From Gammaproteobacteria bacterium HGW-Gammaproteobacteria-11 (GTDB lineage: Bacteria; Pseudomonadota; Gammaproteobacteria; Pseudomonadales; Pseudomonadaceae), in contig PGZJ01000002.1 of assembly GCA_002840055.1 (NCBI GenBank), positions 62,001 through 126,000 of the forward strand: a DNA stretch of 64,000 nt, in the 5' to 3' direction. This document shows positions 24,657 through 34,266 of the stretch, piece by piece. The position numbers and the translations under genes are program-made. Within the stretch, counting starts at the first letter, position 1. The number at the start of each line of letters is the position of its first letter. The notes beneath the pieces were generated by a model. The model saw only the letters and a list, made by a program, of their open reading frames with translations. It made no database searches and was not told the origin of the DNA.

Positions 24657-27233
24657 ATGAAAAAAGAAGCTCGAAATCAACCATCTGGATCTAGCCACAC
24701 GCCGATGATGCAGCAGTATTTCGGCCTTAAACAGCATCATCCGGAACAGTTGCTGTTTTACCGCATGGGTGACTTCTACGAACTCTTCTACGACGATGCG
24801 AAAAAGGCTGCCCGTCTGCTTGATATTACCCTGACCAGTCGTGGCCAGTCAGGCGGACAGCCTATCCCCATGGCCGGCATTCCCTTCCACGCCGCCGAGG
24901 GTTACCTGGCCAAGCTGGTCAAGCTCGGCGAGTCGGTTGCCATCTGTGAGCAGATTGGCGACCCGGCCACCAGCAAGGGCCCAGTCGAGCGGCAGGTAGT
25001 GCGTATTCTGACCCCCGGCACGGTGAGCGACGAGGCGCTGCTGGATGAACGCCGCGATAACCTGCTGGCGGCGCTGGTGGGCAGCGAACGGGCCTTCGGA
25101 CTGGCGACACTGGATATCAACAGCGGGCGCTTCTCGGTCATCGAACTGAGCGGCTGGGAAACCCTGCTCGGCGAACTCGAACGCCTGGCACCGGCCGAAC
25201 TGCTGATCCCGGATGACTGGGAGAGTAATACGCCGATCGAACGACGCCGTGCCGTGCGCCGCCGGGCACCCTGGGAGTTTGACCGTGACAGCGCCTTCAA
25301 GGCCCTGACCCAGCAATTTGCCACCAAGGATCTGGTCGGCTTTGGCTGCCAGGATCTGACCCTGGGTCTGGGCGCTGCCGGTGCCCTGTTCAGCTATGCG
25401 CGGGAAACCCAGCGCACGGCCCTGCCGCATATCCGCAGCATTCAGCTGGAGCGCTTTGAAGACAGCGTGGTCATCGATGGCGCCAGCCGGCGCAATCTGG
25501 AGATCGACAGCAATTTGACCGGTGGCCGTGACAACACCCTGCTGGATGTACTCGATCACAGCGCCACAGCCATGGGCAGCCGTCTGCTGTCGCGTTGGCT
25601 GAACCGGCCGTTGCGCGACCTGGGTGTGCTCGCTGCACGCCAGGACAGCATTGCCAACCTGCTCGACAACCATCAGTTTGAAACCCTGCAGCCGCTGCTC
25701 AAGGGCATTGGTGATATCGAGCGAATTCTCGCCCGTGTTGCTCTACGTTCGGCCCGACCACGTGATCTGGCGCGTCTGCGCGATGCCCTGATGGTCCTGC
25801 CTGAGCTGCAGGAGGCCTTGCAGCCGCTGAGCAGTCCGCACCTGCGGACCCTGGCCGATACGGTGCAGACCTACCCGGAACTGGCTGCGCTGCTTGAGCT
25901 TGCCATAATCGACAACCCGCCCGTGGTGATACGCGAAGGCGGAGTGATCAAGCCGGGCTATGACGCCGAACTGGATGAACTGCTGAATATCAGCGAGAAC
26001 GCCGGACAGTACCTGATCGATCTGGAAACCCGCGAGCGCGAACGTACCGGCCTCTCGACCCTGAAGGTCGGCTACAACCGCGTACATGGCTATTTTATCG
26101 AACTGTCCCGCGGTCAGGCCGATCAGGCGCCGGTTGACTATATCCGCCGCCAGACCCTGAAAGGCGCAGAGCGCTTTATCACCCCGGAACTGAAAACCTT
26201 TGAAGACAAGGCCCTGTCGGCCCGCAGCCGCGCACTGGCACGGGAAAAGCAGCTGTATGACGAGCTGCTTGAACGCCTGAACGAGGATCTGGCGAAACTC
26301 CAGGACAGCGCCGCGAGTCTGGCCGAGCTGGACGTGCTCTGCACCCTGGCTGAACGGGCCAGCGCCCTGGATTACTGCCGCCCGGACTTTGTCCAGGGCA
26401 GCGAACTGCATATCGAAGACGGTCGTCACCCGGTGGTCGAGAAGGTGCTGGACGGGCCCTTTGTCGCCAACGGGCTGGATCTGGATCTGGACACCCGCAT
26501 GCTGGTCATCACCGGCCCGAACATGGGCGGTAAGTCCACCTACATGCGCCAGACCGCACTGATCGTTTTGCTGGCGCATATCGGCAGCTATGTACCGGCG
26601 CGTAGCGTCAGACTGTCGCCGATGGACCGTATCTTTACCCGTATCGGCTCCAGTGACGACCTGGCCGGTGGACGCTCGACCTTTATGGTGGAAATGAGCG
26701 AAACCGCCAACATTCTGCACAATGCCACCGACGCCAGTCTGGTGCTGATGGATGAGGTGGGACGCGGGACCAGCACCTTTGATGGCCTGTCCCTGGCCTG
26801 GTCTGCCGCCGAGTATCTGGCGCATCTGCGTGCCTTTACCCTGTTTGCCACACACTACTTCGAGCTGACTGCGCTGGCCGAATCCGATCCGGGCGTGGCC
26901 AACGTGCATCTGAATGCCACCGAGCACAATGAACGCATCGTCTTTCTGCACAGCGTCCTGCCCGGCCCGGCCAGCCAGAGTTACGGCCTGCAGGTAGCGC
27001 AACTGGCGGGGGTACCGCGCCAGGTGATAGAACGGGCCCGCGAACACCTGGCCAAGCTTGAGCAGCAAAGCCTGAATCAACCCGCCCGCCCAGCAACCGC
27101 GCCCCAGCAGAATGATCTGTTTGCCCAGGCCAGCCACCCGCTGGTTGACGCATTGGAAGCACTGCGCCCGGATGACCTGACCCCGCGCCAGGCCCTGGAG
27201 TTGCTGTATAAATGGAAGGCCGAAAGCGGCTGA
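24657..27233 (+). CDS. mutS: DNA mismatch repair protein MutS
   Basis: An 858-residue MutS, the mismatch sensor. The N-terminal mismatch-wedge motif is F40-Y-E42 in [13 protein letters not shown]. The connector, lever and clamp domains follow, then the ATPase with Walker [14 protein letters not shown] at about residue 620, the [15 protein letters not shown]alker B/signature near 700, and THYFELT. The C-terminal tail ends in the usual helix pair. The start codon follows a weak ribosome-binding site; the first 12 or so residues are more variable than in P. aeruginosa. fdxA follows after 147 bases on the same strand, as in other Pseudomonas. Confidence 0.98.
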   Translation: MKKEARNQPSGSSHTPMMQQYFGLKQHHPEQLLFYRMGDFYELFYDDAKKAARLLDITLTSRGQSGGQPIPMAGIPFHAAEGYLAKLVKLGESVAICEQIGDPATSKGPVERQVVRILTPGTVSDEALLDERRDNLLAALVGSERAFGLATLDINSGRFSVIELSGWETLLGELERLAPAELLIPDDWESNTPIERRRAVRRRAPWEFDRDSAFKALTQQFATKDLVGFGCQDLTLGLGAAGALFSYARETQRTALPHIRSIQLERFEDSVVIDGASRRNLEIDSNLTGGRDNTLLDVLDHSATAMGSRLLSRWLNRPLRDLGVLAARQDSIANLLDNHQFETLQPLLKGIGDIERILARVALRSARPRDLARLRDALMVLPELQEALQPLSSPHLRTLADTVQTYPELAALLELAIIDNPPVVIREGGVIKPGYDAELDELLNISENAGQYLIDLETRERERTGLSTLKVGYNRVHGYFIELSRGQADQAPVDYIRRQTLKGAERFITPELKTFEDKALSARSRALAREKQLYDELLERLNEDLAKLQDSAASLAELDVLCTLAERASALDYCRPDFVQGSELHIEDGRHPVVEKVLDGPFVANGLDLDLDTRMLVITGPNMGGKSTYMRQTALIVLLAHIGSYVPARSVRLSPMDRIFTRIGSSDDLAGGRSTFMVEMSETANILHNATDASLVLMDEVGRGTSTFDGLSLAWSAAEYLAHLRAFTLFATHYFELTALAESDPGVANVHLNATEHNERIVFLHSVLPGPASQSYGLQVAQLAGVPRQVIERAREHLAKLEQQSLNQPARPATAPQQNDLFAQASHPLVDALEALRPDDLTPRQALELLYKWKAESG

Positions 27234-27380
27234 CAAAAGTTAAATAATAGTTATTTGCATCAACTTGATGGTAATGGCTGCCAACCTCTGCAATTAGCAT
27301 CGACAGTCTGTACCACAGGTTAAAAACTGCTAGACTACGCGCCATTATCCAGAACGCCTGATCCTGATGGAGACCCCACC

Positions 27381-27704
27381 ATGACTTTTGTTGTTACCGA
27401 CAACTGCATCAAGTGCAAGTACACCGATTGCGTTGAGGTCTGCCCTGTCGACTGTTTCTACGAAGGCCCGAACTTCCTGGTCATTCACCCGGACGAATGC
27501 ATTGACTGCGCACTCTGCGAGCCGGAATGCCCTGCCAATGCGATTTTCTCTGAAGATGAAGTGCCAGAGGACATGCAGGAATTCACCGAACTGAATGCCG
27601 AGCTGGCTGAAATCTGGCCGAACATTGCGGAAAAGAAAGATGCGCTGGAAGATGCCGAAGAGTGGGATGGCGTTCCAGACAAACTGCAATACCTTGAGCG
27701 TTAA
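27381..27704 (+). CDS. fdxA: 7Fe-8S ferredoxin FdxA
   Basis: A 107-residue ferredoxin carrying one 3Fe-4S and one 4Fe-4S cluster. Cysteines at 9, 12, 17, 21 and 25 ([17 protein letters not shown]) and at 40, 43, 46 and 50 ([12 protein letters not shown]) give the ligands. The long acidic C-terminal extension ending LQYLER is typical of the proteobacterial FdxA type. It carries electrons in the cytoplasm; its partners are not known from the sequence. A strong intrinsic terminator follows. The gene lies downstream of mutS and close to the RsmZ-like RNA, the Pseudomonas arrangement. Confidence 0.96.
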   Translation: MTFVVTDNCIKCKYTDCVEVCPVDCFYEGPNFLVIHPDECIDCALCEPECPANAIFSEDEVPEDMQEFTELNAELAEIWPNIAEKKDALEDAEEWDGVPDKLQYLER

Positions 27705-27725
27705 GCGCTCACCTGCACTGTCAAG

Positions 27726-27751
27726 AAACCGGTCTACTGACCGGTTTTTTT
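27726..27751 (+). terminator. Intrinsic terminator of fdxA
   Basis: AAACCGGTC, loop TACT, GACCGGTTT, then a run of T. The perfect 9-bp stem is directly followed by the U tract, 22 bases after the fdxA stop. Confidence 0.93.
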
Positions 27752-27962
27752 ATATCTGACGCAACATCAGGTACAACAAAACTCCTTGTTACGACATGCA
27801 TTATTACAACTTGGTATTGCACTTTTTATTTTCTCTAAGCTGGCCATCATTATGATATTTAACCGAAAAAATCAGAAACAGGAGTTTGATTGACGGTTCA
27901 GGGACAGATTTTTGATAGTGATGGTGTTGGTTAAACTTCACTCATTCACTCAGGATAATCAG

Positions 27963-28628
27963 ATGAACAAAAAGGCCCTTGCACTGGCAGTTCTTGGAAC
28001 CTCTTCTTTGATCATTGCCACGCCCGCACTCGCCCAATTCGAGCTTCAGGGCGGCTGGACCCGAGTAGCACCACAGGATGTAACCAGCGACAGTCTCAAC
28101 CTGGATGGCGCCAACCTGCCCAGCAGCGTCGACGATATCAGCGCAGACCAGAGTTATTTTATCGGTTTGGGCTATCACTTCAGCCCCAGCCTGTCAGTTG
28201 TTGCAAGTTACACGACCGGCCTTGAGCATGACGTCAAAGAAAAAGGCTTAGGTTTAGGTAACGTTGGTTCATTCGATCTGGATGTTCTGACGCTCGTTGG
28301 ACAATACACCTTCAACACTGAAGGCAGCCTGCAACCCTATCTGCAGGCAGGTGCAATTCATGCCCGTATTGATGGCGAGAAACCCAGTGCAGGCTTCGTC
28401 AGCAACGTCGGACCAGCGAGTCTGTCGATTGACAACGCCACGGGCTGGCTCGCCGGTGCCGGGCTACGCTACAAGCTGGCAGACAACTTCAATGTGTTTG
28501 GTGAGATCAACTACAGCGGTCTTGAAACCGACGCTGAATACAACGTGGCAGGCGTGAGCCGCCTCAGCGCTGACAGCGTGGAGGTTGATCCGATTGTGTA
28601 TCGTATGGGGCTTGGCTTCCGTTTCTGA
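27963..28628 (+). CDS. ompW: OmpW-family outer membrane protein
   Basis: A 221-residue OmpW-type eight-stranded beta barrel. The signal peptide covers about 1-24 (ending ATPALAQ). The chain then alternates strands and ends in the outer-membrane C-terminal signature YRMGLGFRF. Family motifs visible: SYFIGLGYHFSPSLSVVASY, QYTFNTEGSLQPYLQAGAIH and LAGAGLRYKLADNFNVFGEI. The ATG at 27963 has AGGA 7 bases upstream; an earlier in-frame start would add residues before the signal peptide. OmpW proteins form small hydrophobic channels. Its place between fdxA and the RsmZ-like RNA is unlike P. aeruginosa, so it may be a local insertion. Confidence 0.93.
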   Translation: MNKKALALAVLGTSSLIIATPALAQFELQGGWTRVAPQDVTSDSLNLDGANLPSSVDDISADQSYFIGLGYHFSPSLSVVASYTTGLEHDVKEKGLGLGNVGSFDLDVLTLVGQYTFNTEGSLQPYLQAGAIHARIDGEKPSAGFVSNVGPASLSIDNATGWLAGAGLRYKLADNFNVFGEINYSGLETDAEYNVAGVSRLSADSVEVDPIVYRMGLGFRF

Positions 28629-28634
28629 AGCATG

Positions 28635-28659
28635 GGCGGGTCGTTGATGACGGCCCGCC
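28635..28659. other. Stem-loop after ompW without a T run
   Basis: GGCGGGTCGT and ACGGCCCGCC can pair as a 10-bp stem (one G-T pair) around a 5-base loop, 7 bases after the ompW stop. No U tract follows, so it may protect the 3' end or act as a weak terminator. Confidence 0.5.
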
Positions 28660-28682
28660 TGTCAGACGGGTATTCTGCAGGC

Positions 28683-28709
28683 AAAAAAAAGGGGCGGTAT
28701 TACCCGCCC
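28683..28709 (-). terminator. Intrinsic terminator of the RsmZ-like RNA
   Basis: On the minus strand GGGCGG (28709-28704), a 6-base loop, CCGCCC (28697-28692), one C, then eight T. It points leftward and has no protein-coding gene to serve, which first drew attention to the small RNA. Confidence 0.9.
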
Positions 28710-28818
28710 ACTCTTCCGTCCATGTATGGCATCCGTGTCCAGTCATCCTGACTCAGCCTTCCTGACTTTCCCTGGCTCTGGAATCCTTCCTGAGCAGCGT
28801 TTTCCGTAACGCTTGGAC
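28683..28818 (-). ncRNA. rsmZ: RsmZ-like regulatory small RNA
   Basis: A minus-strand transcript of about 135 nt, predicted from a promoter TTGTGC (28848-28843), 16-base spacer, TATGAT (28826-28821), to an intrinsic terminator ending at 28683. It holds ten GGA motifs. Several sit in loops: AGCGTT-ACGGAA-AACGCT (28813-28796) and AGTCA-GGA-TGACT (28753-28741). The 5' bases GTGTCCA can pair with TGGACAC (28741-28735). Rsm RNAs sequester the RsmA/CsrA translational regulator through such motifs. Upstream is a GacA-type box. In P. aeruginosa rsmZ is next to fdxA, which matches this location. The exact 5' end is an estimate. Confidence 0.88.
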
Positions 28819-28820
28819 AC

Positions 28821-28848
28821 ATCATATCCCGATACACTTCCTGCACAA
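28821..28848 (-). promoter_or_regulatory. Predicted promoter of the RsmZ-like RNA
   Basis: TTGTGC and TATGAT on the minus strand with a 16-base spacer. It is the best hexamer pair between the GacA-type box and the first GGA hairpin. The assignment is a prediction from position and sequence. Confidence 0.6.
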
Positions 28849-28977
28849 GCCCACCCATACGGGTTATCCCTGCTACATATTCAGAAATTAATTCAACCTA
28901 TACAAAGTGTTACCTTATTTCTTCAGCCAAAGCATAGGTCCTGCGCACAACATAAACGTAAATTGTCTTACAGCTGC

Positions 28978-28995
28978 TGTAGGCAATCGCTTACA
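28978..28995 (-). promoter_or_regulatory. GacA-type upstream activating sequence
   Basis: Read on the minus strand, TGTAAG-CGATTG-CCTACA matches the consensus TGTAAG-N6-CTTACA of GacA-controlled rsm genes in 11 of 12 fixed positions. It is centred about 170 bases upstream of the predicted RNA start, within the range seen for rsmZ. A second half site, TGTAAG, lies 5 bases further downstream at 28972-28967. Confidence 0.85.
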
Positions 28996-29010
28996 TTTCT
29001 CACACTCAAT

Positions 29011-29042
29011 AAAAAACCCGGCACCTTCAGGAGCCGGGTTTT
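29011..29042. terminator. Intrinsic terminator of groEL (bidirectional)
   Basis: CCCGGC (29017-29022) and GCCGGG (29033-29038) form a stem with a 10-base loop. It is flanked by A and T runs, so on the minus strand the stem is followed by six T. It lies 28 bases after the groEL stop. Confidence 0.9.
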
Positions 29043-29069
29043 CTGACTGCCAGGGGCAGAGAACAGCTA

Positions 29070-30725
<1,656 letters not shown>

Positions 30726-30764
30726 TCAATGAATTCGTTGAGTGCAGATGGGGGTCAGCCGTTA

Positions 30765-31058
30765 TCAGGCTTCCAGTACACCGTAGATTTCGGATTCGCT
30801 CATGATCAGCAGATCTTCGCCATCGATCTTGATGGTGCTGCTGCCGGAATAGGGGCCGAATACCACCTTGTCACCTTCCTTTACAGCCAGGGCGCGCACA
30901 TCACCGTTGTCCAGCAGACGACCGGTACCTACGGCGATAACTACACCGGTGTTCGGCTTTTCTGCGGCAGAACCAGGCAGAACGATGCCACCAGCGGTTT
31001 TAGTTTCTTCTTCGCTGCGACGAACGACTACGCGGTCGTGTAACGGACGAATTTTCAT
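30765..31058 (-). CDS. groES: Co-chaperonin GroES (10 kDa)
   Basis: A 97-residue GroES. It starts [18 protein letters not shown], has the mobile loop [18 protein letters not shown], and continues with VVIAVGTGR and [21 protein letters not shown]. It caps the GroEL ring. GGGAGA lies 9 bases before the ATG. The gene is first in the groESL operon; a 148-base leader with four short hairpins separates it from the sigma-32 promoter. Confidence 0.99.
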   Translation of the reverse strand: MKIRPLHDRVVVRRSEEETKTAGGIVLPGSAAEKPNTGVVIAVGTGRLLDNGDVRALAVKEGDKVVFGPYSGSSTIKIDGEDLLIMSESEIYGVLEA

Positions 31059-31089
31059 CGTTATGAGTCTCCCAAAGTGAGTGTCAAAG

Positions 31090-31185
31090 GCTGGCAGGCC
31101 AGCATTTCAAGTTAAATCGGACCTTGCGGTCCAAAGGACGGGCCAAAGGCCGCGTCACTGTTCCGTTCAGCCCCGTAGTCGGGGC
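31090..31185 (-). promoter_or_regulatory. Structured leader of groESL with four short hairpins
   Basis: Four perfect small inverted repeats occur in the leader: GCTGGC-AG-GCCAGC (31090-31103), GGACC-TTGC-GGTCC (31119-31132), GGCC-AAA-GGCC (31141-31151) and GCCCCG-TAGT-CGGGGC (31170-31185). They would fold into a row of hairpins in the mRNA. A role in stability or temperature sensing is possible but not shown; none covers the ribosome-binding site. Confidence 0.6.
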
Positions 31186-31206
31186 CTGTCAAAACTGGTG
31201 TTGGGT

Positions 31207-31235
31207 TAATGGGGTGAGCTCGGAGACATTTCAAG
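31207..31235 (-). promoter_or_regulatory. Sigma-32 heat-shock promoter of groESL
   Basis: On the minus strand CTTGAAA (31235-31229), a 14-base spacer and CCCCATTA (31214-31207) match the sigma-32 consensus CTTGAAA/CCCCATNT closely. It lies just downstream of the fxsA stop and about 150 bases before groES. Confidence 0.92.
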
Positions 31236-31252
31236 CCCCCCAATGAAGTTTT

Positions 31253-31702
31253 TTACTCGCGCTCAATCTGCCGCTCGGGCTTTGCCGGGCCGTCGTCACC
31301 CGGCTGCCATTCACCCTCGATGATGTGATGGCCGTCGCGGCTCCAGACGGTCGGCCCACCAGGTTCGCCGGGTGGGATATCGTTGCGGTGACGCCAGGCC
31401 AGAAACAGGCAGGGCAAGGCCAGCAGATCGGTGATCAGACCGGGAAAAACCAGCAGCAACCCTGCCAGAACGCCCCACATGCCGGATTTCAGTACGCCAA
31501 AGGGCGAGCGGTCCTCGGTCATGCGCTGTTGCAGGCGCTGCAACATGGCCCAGCCCTGACTTTTAATGATGAGAACCCCGAGCACGGCGCTGAACAGCAC
31601 CCACAGCAGGGTCATGCCCACGCCGGTGCGTTGGCCCATAACAATCAGGCTGGCTAGTTCAAGCAGAAGAAAAGCCAGCAACAACAAACGTATAAAGGGC
31701 AT
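31253..31702 (-). CDS. fxsA: FxsA-family membrane protein
   Basis: A 149-residue inner-membrane protein of the FxsA family. Hydrophobic segments cover about 4-24, 28-46 and 75-100. The family core GMTLLWVLFSAVLGVLII, SPFGVLKSGMWGVLAGLLL and FPGLITDLLALP are all present. In E. coli, FxsA overproduction relieves F-exclusion of phage T7; its normal role is unclear. It lies upstream of groESL on the same strand, as in P. aeruginosa. Its hydrophilic tail is rich in charged residues and Pro. Confidence 0.9.
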   Translation of the reverse strand: MPFIRLLLLAFLLLELASLIVMGQRTGVGMTLLWVLFSAVLGVLIIKSQGWAMLQRLQQRMTEDRSPFGVLKSGMWGVLAGLLLVFPGLITDLLALPCLFLAWRHRNDIPPGEPGGPTVWSRDGHHIIEGEWQPGDDGPAKPERQIERE

Positions 31703-31920
31703 GACGGCCTCATAAAGTAAGCAATAGTCAGTATGTGGGTTCGCCTGAGGGTCTTTTCAACCCTTGCCGACGGACGGTTCAGTCAAGTAATTAGCCGCTC
31801 ACAATGCCGGCATCAGGTCAGAAGGTGACCATAAATAGGTTACGGGTATTCTAAAATTGCCGTGACTCGGGCATGCTTGCCGCCATTCTTTTTCATACCT
31901 GGCTTTGAGGAGTGCCAATC

Positions 31921-32679
31921 ATGCAATTGAAAGACAGCGTAATCATCATCACCGGCGGTGGACAGGGGCTAGGGCGTGCCATGGCTGAGTACCTTGCTGC
32001 CAAGGGCGCCAGACTGGCGCTGGTCGACCTCAATCAGGAGCGCCTGGACGAGGCGGTTGCCGCGTGTGAAGCCGCCGGCAGTCAGGCACGTTCCTATCTG
32101 TGCAACGTGGCCAACGAAGAGCAGGTCGAGACCATGGTCAATCAGGTCGCCGCTGATTTCGGCGCCATCCACGGTCTGATCAACAATGCCGGCATCCTGC
32201 GTGATGGCCTGTTGATCAAGAACAAGGACGGGCAAATCCAGAAGATGAGCCTGGCACAGTGGCAATCGGTGATTGACGTCAACCTGACCGGTGTTTTCCT
32301 CTGCACCCGTGACGTGGCAGCAAAAATGATCGAGCTGGGCAACCAGGGCCTGATCATCAATATCTCGTCGATTTCCCGCGCCGGCAACATGGGGCAGTCC
32401 AATTATTCGGCAGCCAAGTCCGGTGTGGCCGCCTTGACTGTAGTCTGGGCCAAGGAACTGGCGCGTTATGGCATTCGTGTTGCCGCCATTGCGCCGGGTT
32501 TCATCGAAACCGAGATGACCGCCGGCATGAAGCCCGAGGCGCTGGAAAAAATGACAGCGGGGATTCCCCTCAAGCGTATGGGCAAGCCGGACGAAATTGC
32601 CCATTCCGCTGCCTATCTGTTCGAGAACGATTACTACACTGGCCGCGTTCTGGAGCTGGATGGCGGTATCCGCATCTGA
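31921..32679 (+). CDS. SDR-family oxidoreductase (FabG-like)
   Basis: A 252-residue short-chain dehydrogenase. The cofactor motif [10 protein letters not shown] follows the first strand, the NNAG motif is LINNAGIL, the catalytic serine is in NISSIS, and the catalytic YSAAK tetrad residues are present. Overall it is closest to the FabG type of 3-oxoacyl reductase. GAGGAG sits 8 bases before the ATG at 31921; an in-frame GTG 9 bases upstream is less likely. It runs divergent from fxsA-groESL. A similar SDR occupies this place in P. aeruginosa. The substrate is not known. Confidence 0.9.
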   Translation: MQLKDSVIIITGGGQGLGRAMAEYLAAKGARLALVDLNQERLDEAVAACEAAGSQARSYLCNVANEEQVETMVNQVAADFGAIHGLINNAGILRDGLLIKNKDGQIQKMSLAQWQSVIDVNLTGVFLCTRDVAAKMIELGNQGLIINISSISRAGNMGQSNYSAAKSGVAALTVVWAKELARYGIRVAAIAPGFIETEMTAGMKPEALEKMTAGIPLKRMGKPDEIAHSAAYLFENDYYTGRVLELDGGIRI

Positions 32680-32727
32680 TGATGACCGAGCGCCATCTCG
32701 ATCAGCGGAGCTGTTGTTGAGCACGTT

Positions 32728-32747
32728 GGCCGAGGTGGAACTCGGCC
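32728..32747. repeat. REP-like palindrome, copy 1
   Basis: GGCCGAGGTGGAACTCGGCC, an imperfect palindrome in the gap between two convergent genes. It is the inverse orientation of copy 2, which begins 48 bases further on, giving a back-to-back pair. Confidence 0.65.
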
Positions 32748-32794
32748 GCTCCCAGGGGTGTGTCGCACTGACTCCGAGTCTGGTTCCTGGGAGG

Positions 32795-32812
32795 GTCGAG
32801 TTCCATCTCGAC
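32795..32812. repeat. REP-like palindrome, copy 2
   Basis: GTCGAGTTCCATCTCGAC, the same core as copy 1 in opposite orientation. With copy 1 it frames a 47-base spacer, like a bacterial interspersed mosaic element. Confidence 0.65.
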
Positions 32813-32829
32813 CAGCGCACGCTCCGCTG

Positions 32830-33846
32830 CTACCAGGTCACTCCCAGACCAAAACGGTAGCGCGTTTCATTAGTATCTTCCTGCTCCGAACTTTTCAGGT
32901 AATCCCACTCACTGAGCAGACTCAGTGAAGCCCAGCTGTTGAGCAGATAGCGCACGCCAAGTTCGGCATCGACCACGTAATCCACTGCGGGATCGTCCGG
33001 CACCAGGGTTTCAGCACCATGGAAAAGCTCGAAGCGCTTGCCAAACAGATAGCGGCGGAAGTCCCACTCCAGACCCAGCGCATTGAAGTGGTCGGTTGAA
33101 CCATCGCGATTTTCCAGCTCCACATAATCAATCCGCGCCGAGGTTTCAAAGCGCCCCAGGGCGTTATTCCACCACTCGTAACCCGGACCCATACCGATCT
33201 GTTTGGTGCGGGCGATGTCACTCAGGTGATCGCGCTGATAGCCCAGGCTGGTTTGCCAGAACCAATGCTCGTCAAAGAACCAGCTCAGATCATAATCGGC
33301 ATTCCACACATGCCGACTTTTAACGTCGTCACGGTAATCGCGTTCGAACTCGCCGCCCAACACATGACGCCAGTCACCATGCCTGGCGCGGGCACTGACG
33401 GCCAGATCCAGGTCGCGTTGCTCGGTCCCGTTATTCTTGATATCCAGTGCCGCCGTGGCTTTGCCCTCCCAGACCCAGTCTTCGACTATGGGTCTGGGTC
33501 TGAGCATCTGCTCGATGCTGGAAATGCTCAGTGGCACAGCCTCTGGCGCACCATTGCGCAGCAAAACTTCACCCGCCACCTCCGAAGCCTCAACCGAGAG
33601 AGCGCGATCGGCTTGACCTTCGACCTTGATAAACTGGGCATTGTCGGTTTCAAAGGTGCTGATATTCTGCACACTGACTGTGACACGCCCGGCCAACTCG
33701 GTCAGGATATGCAACTTGCCACCCTCCAGCAGCTCAATCTGGCCGGATAGGCGATCACCGTTTTTCAGCCAGAGGGTATCTGCCTGACTGGACACTGAGT
33801 ACAACAGCATGAGAGAAACGCAGAGCAATACTCGGCATACAGACAT
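32830..33846 (-). CDS. DUF481 outer-membrane protein
   Basis: A 338-residue secreted or outer-membrane protein. The signal peptide covers about 1-22 (ending SSQA). The mature N terminus DTLWLKNGDRLSGQIELLEGGK is a small domain often found before DUF481, and the rest (about 125-338) is the DUF481 beta-barrel-like domain. It has many aromatic, alternating strands and the C-terminal ending YRFGLGVTW, an outer-membrane assembly signal. Function is unknown. It is convergent with the SDR gene across a region holding REP-like palindromes. Confidence 0.88.
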   Translation of the reverse strand: MSVCRVLLCVSLMLLYSVSSQADTLWLKNGDRLSGQIELLEGGKLHILTELAGRVTVSVQNISTFETDNAQFIKVEGQADRALSVEASEVAGEVLLRNGAPEAVPLSISSIEQMLRPRPIVEDWVWEGKATAALDIKNNGTEQRDLDLAVSARARHGDWRHVLGGEFERDYRDDVKSRHVWNADYDLSWFFDEHWFWQTSLGYQRDHLSDIARTKQIGMGPGYEWWNNALGRFETSARIDYVELENRDGSTDHFNALGLEWDFRRYLFGKRFELFHGAETLVPDDPAVDYVVDAELGVRYLLNSWASLSLLSEWDYLKSSEQEDTNETRYRFGLGVTW

Positions 33847-33888
33847 CGGGAAACCTATTGGGAGAGACAGTGAAGAACGGCATTATCC

Positions 33889-34266
33889 ATGACTGATCAG
33901 CCAATACCAGCTAACGCCGATATGAGGCAGGCAAACCCGCCGGCAAAGGAGCGCTTCTGGCTGGTGCTGGCAAGCATTCCTGAGGGCCGGGTTACCAGTT
34001 ACGGGGTATTGGCCAAGCTGGCGGGCATGGGTCGCGGCGCGCGTTTGGCAGGCCGCTGGCTGGGACAACTGCCACCCGACACCAGCCTGCCATGGCACCG
34101 CGTACTGGCCAGCACCGGTTACCTGTCCTTGCCCGAGAATAGCCCGTCAGGTCGGGAACAATATCGCCGTTTGCGGGCCGAAGGTGTCATTATCCAGGGC
34201 CATCGCGTTGACATGAAACGTTTTGCCTGGCCCGACCGCATGAACCAACAGGAAACACATGACTAG
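33889..34266 (+). CDS. Alkyltransferase-like protein (ATL), MGMT family without the catalytic Cys
   Basis: A 125-residue protein with the O6-alkylguanine-DNA alkyltransferase C-terminal fold. The catalytic PCHR motif is replaced by P68-W69-H70-R71, the defining change of alkyltransferase-like proteins. They bind O6-alkylated DNA and flag it for nucleotide excision repair instead of repairing it. The helix-turn-helix region VTSYGVLAKLAGMGRGARLAGRWL and the loop after the active site are intact. The ribosome-binding site is weak. It overlaps the downstream permease gene by 8 bases, so they are co-translated. Confidence 0.9.
   Translation: MTDQPIPANADMRQANPPAKERFWLVLASIPEGRVTSYGVLAKLAGMGRGARLAGRWLGQLPPDTSLPWHRVLASTGYLSLPENSPSGREQYRRLRAEGVIIQGHRVDMKRFAWPDRMNQQETHD

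Noticed and set aside
25743..27236. 497-codon open frame opposite mutS
   Set aside because: A shadow frame caused by GC-rich third positions; no signal, no domain, no start site.
27250..27275. Possible ANR/FNR site (ATCAA-C-TTGAT) before fdxA
   Set aside because: The half sites are in the wrong order and spacing for TTGAT-N4-ATCAA.
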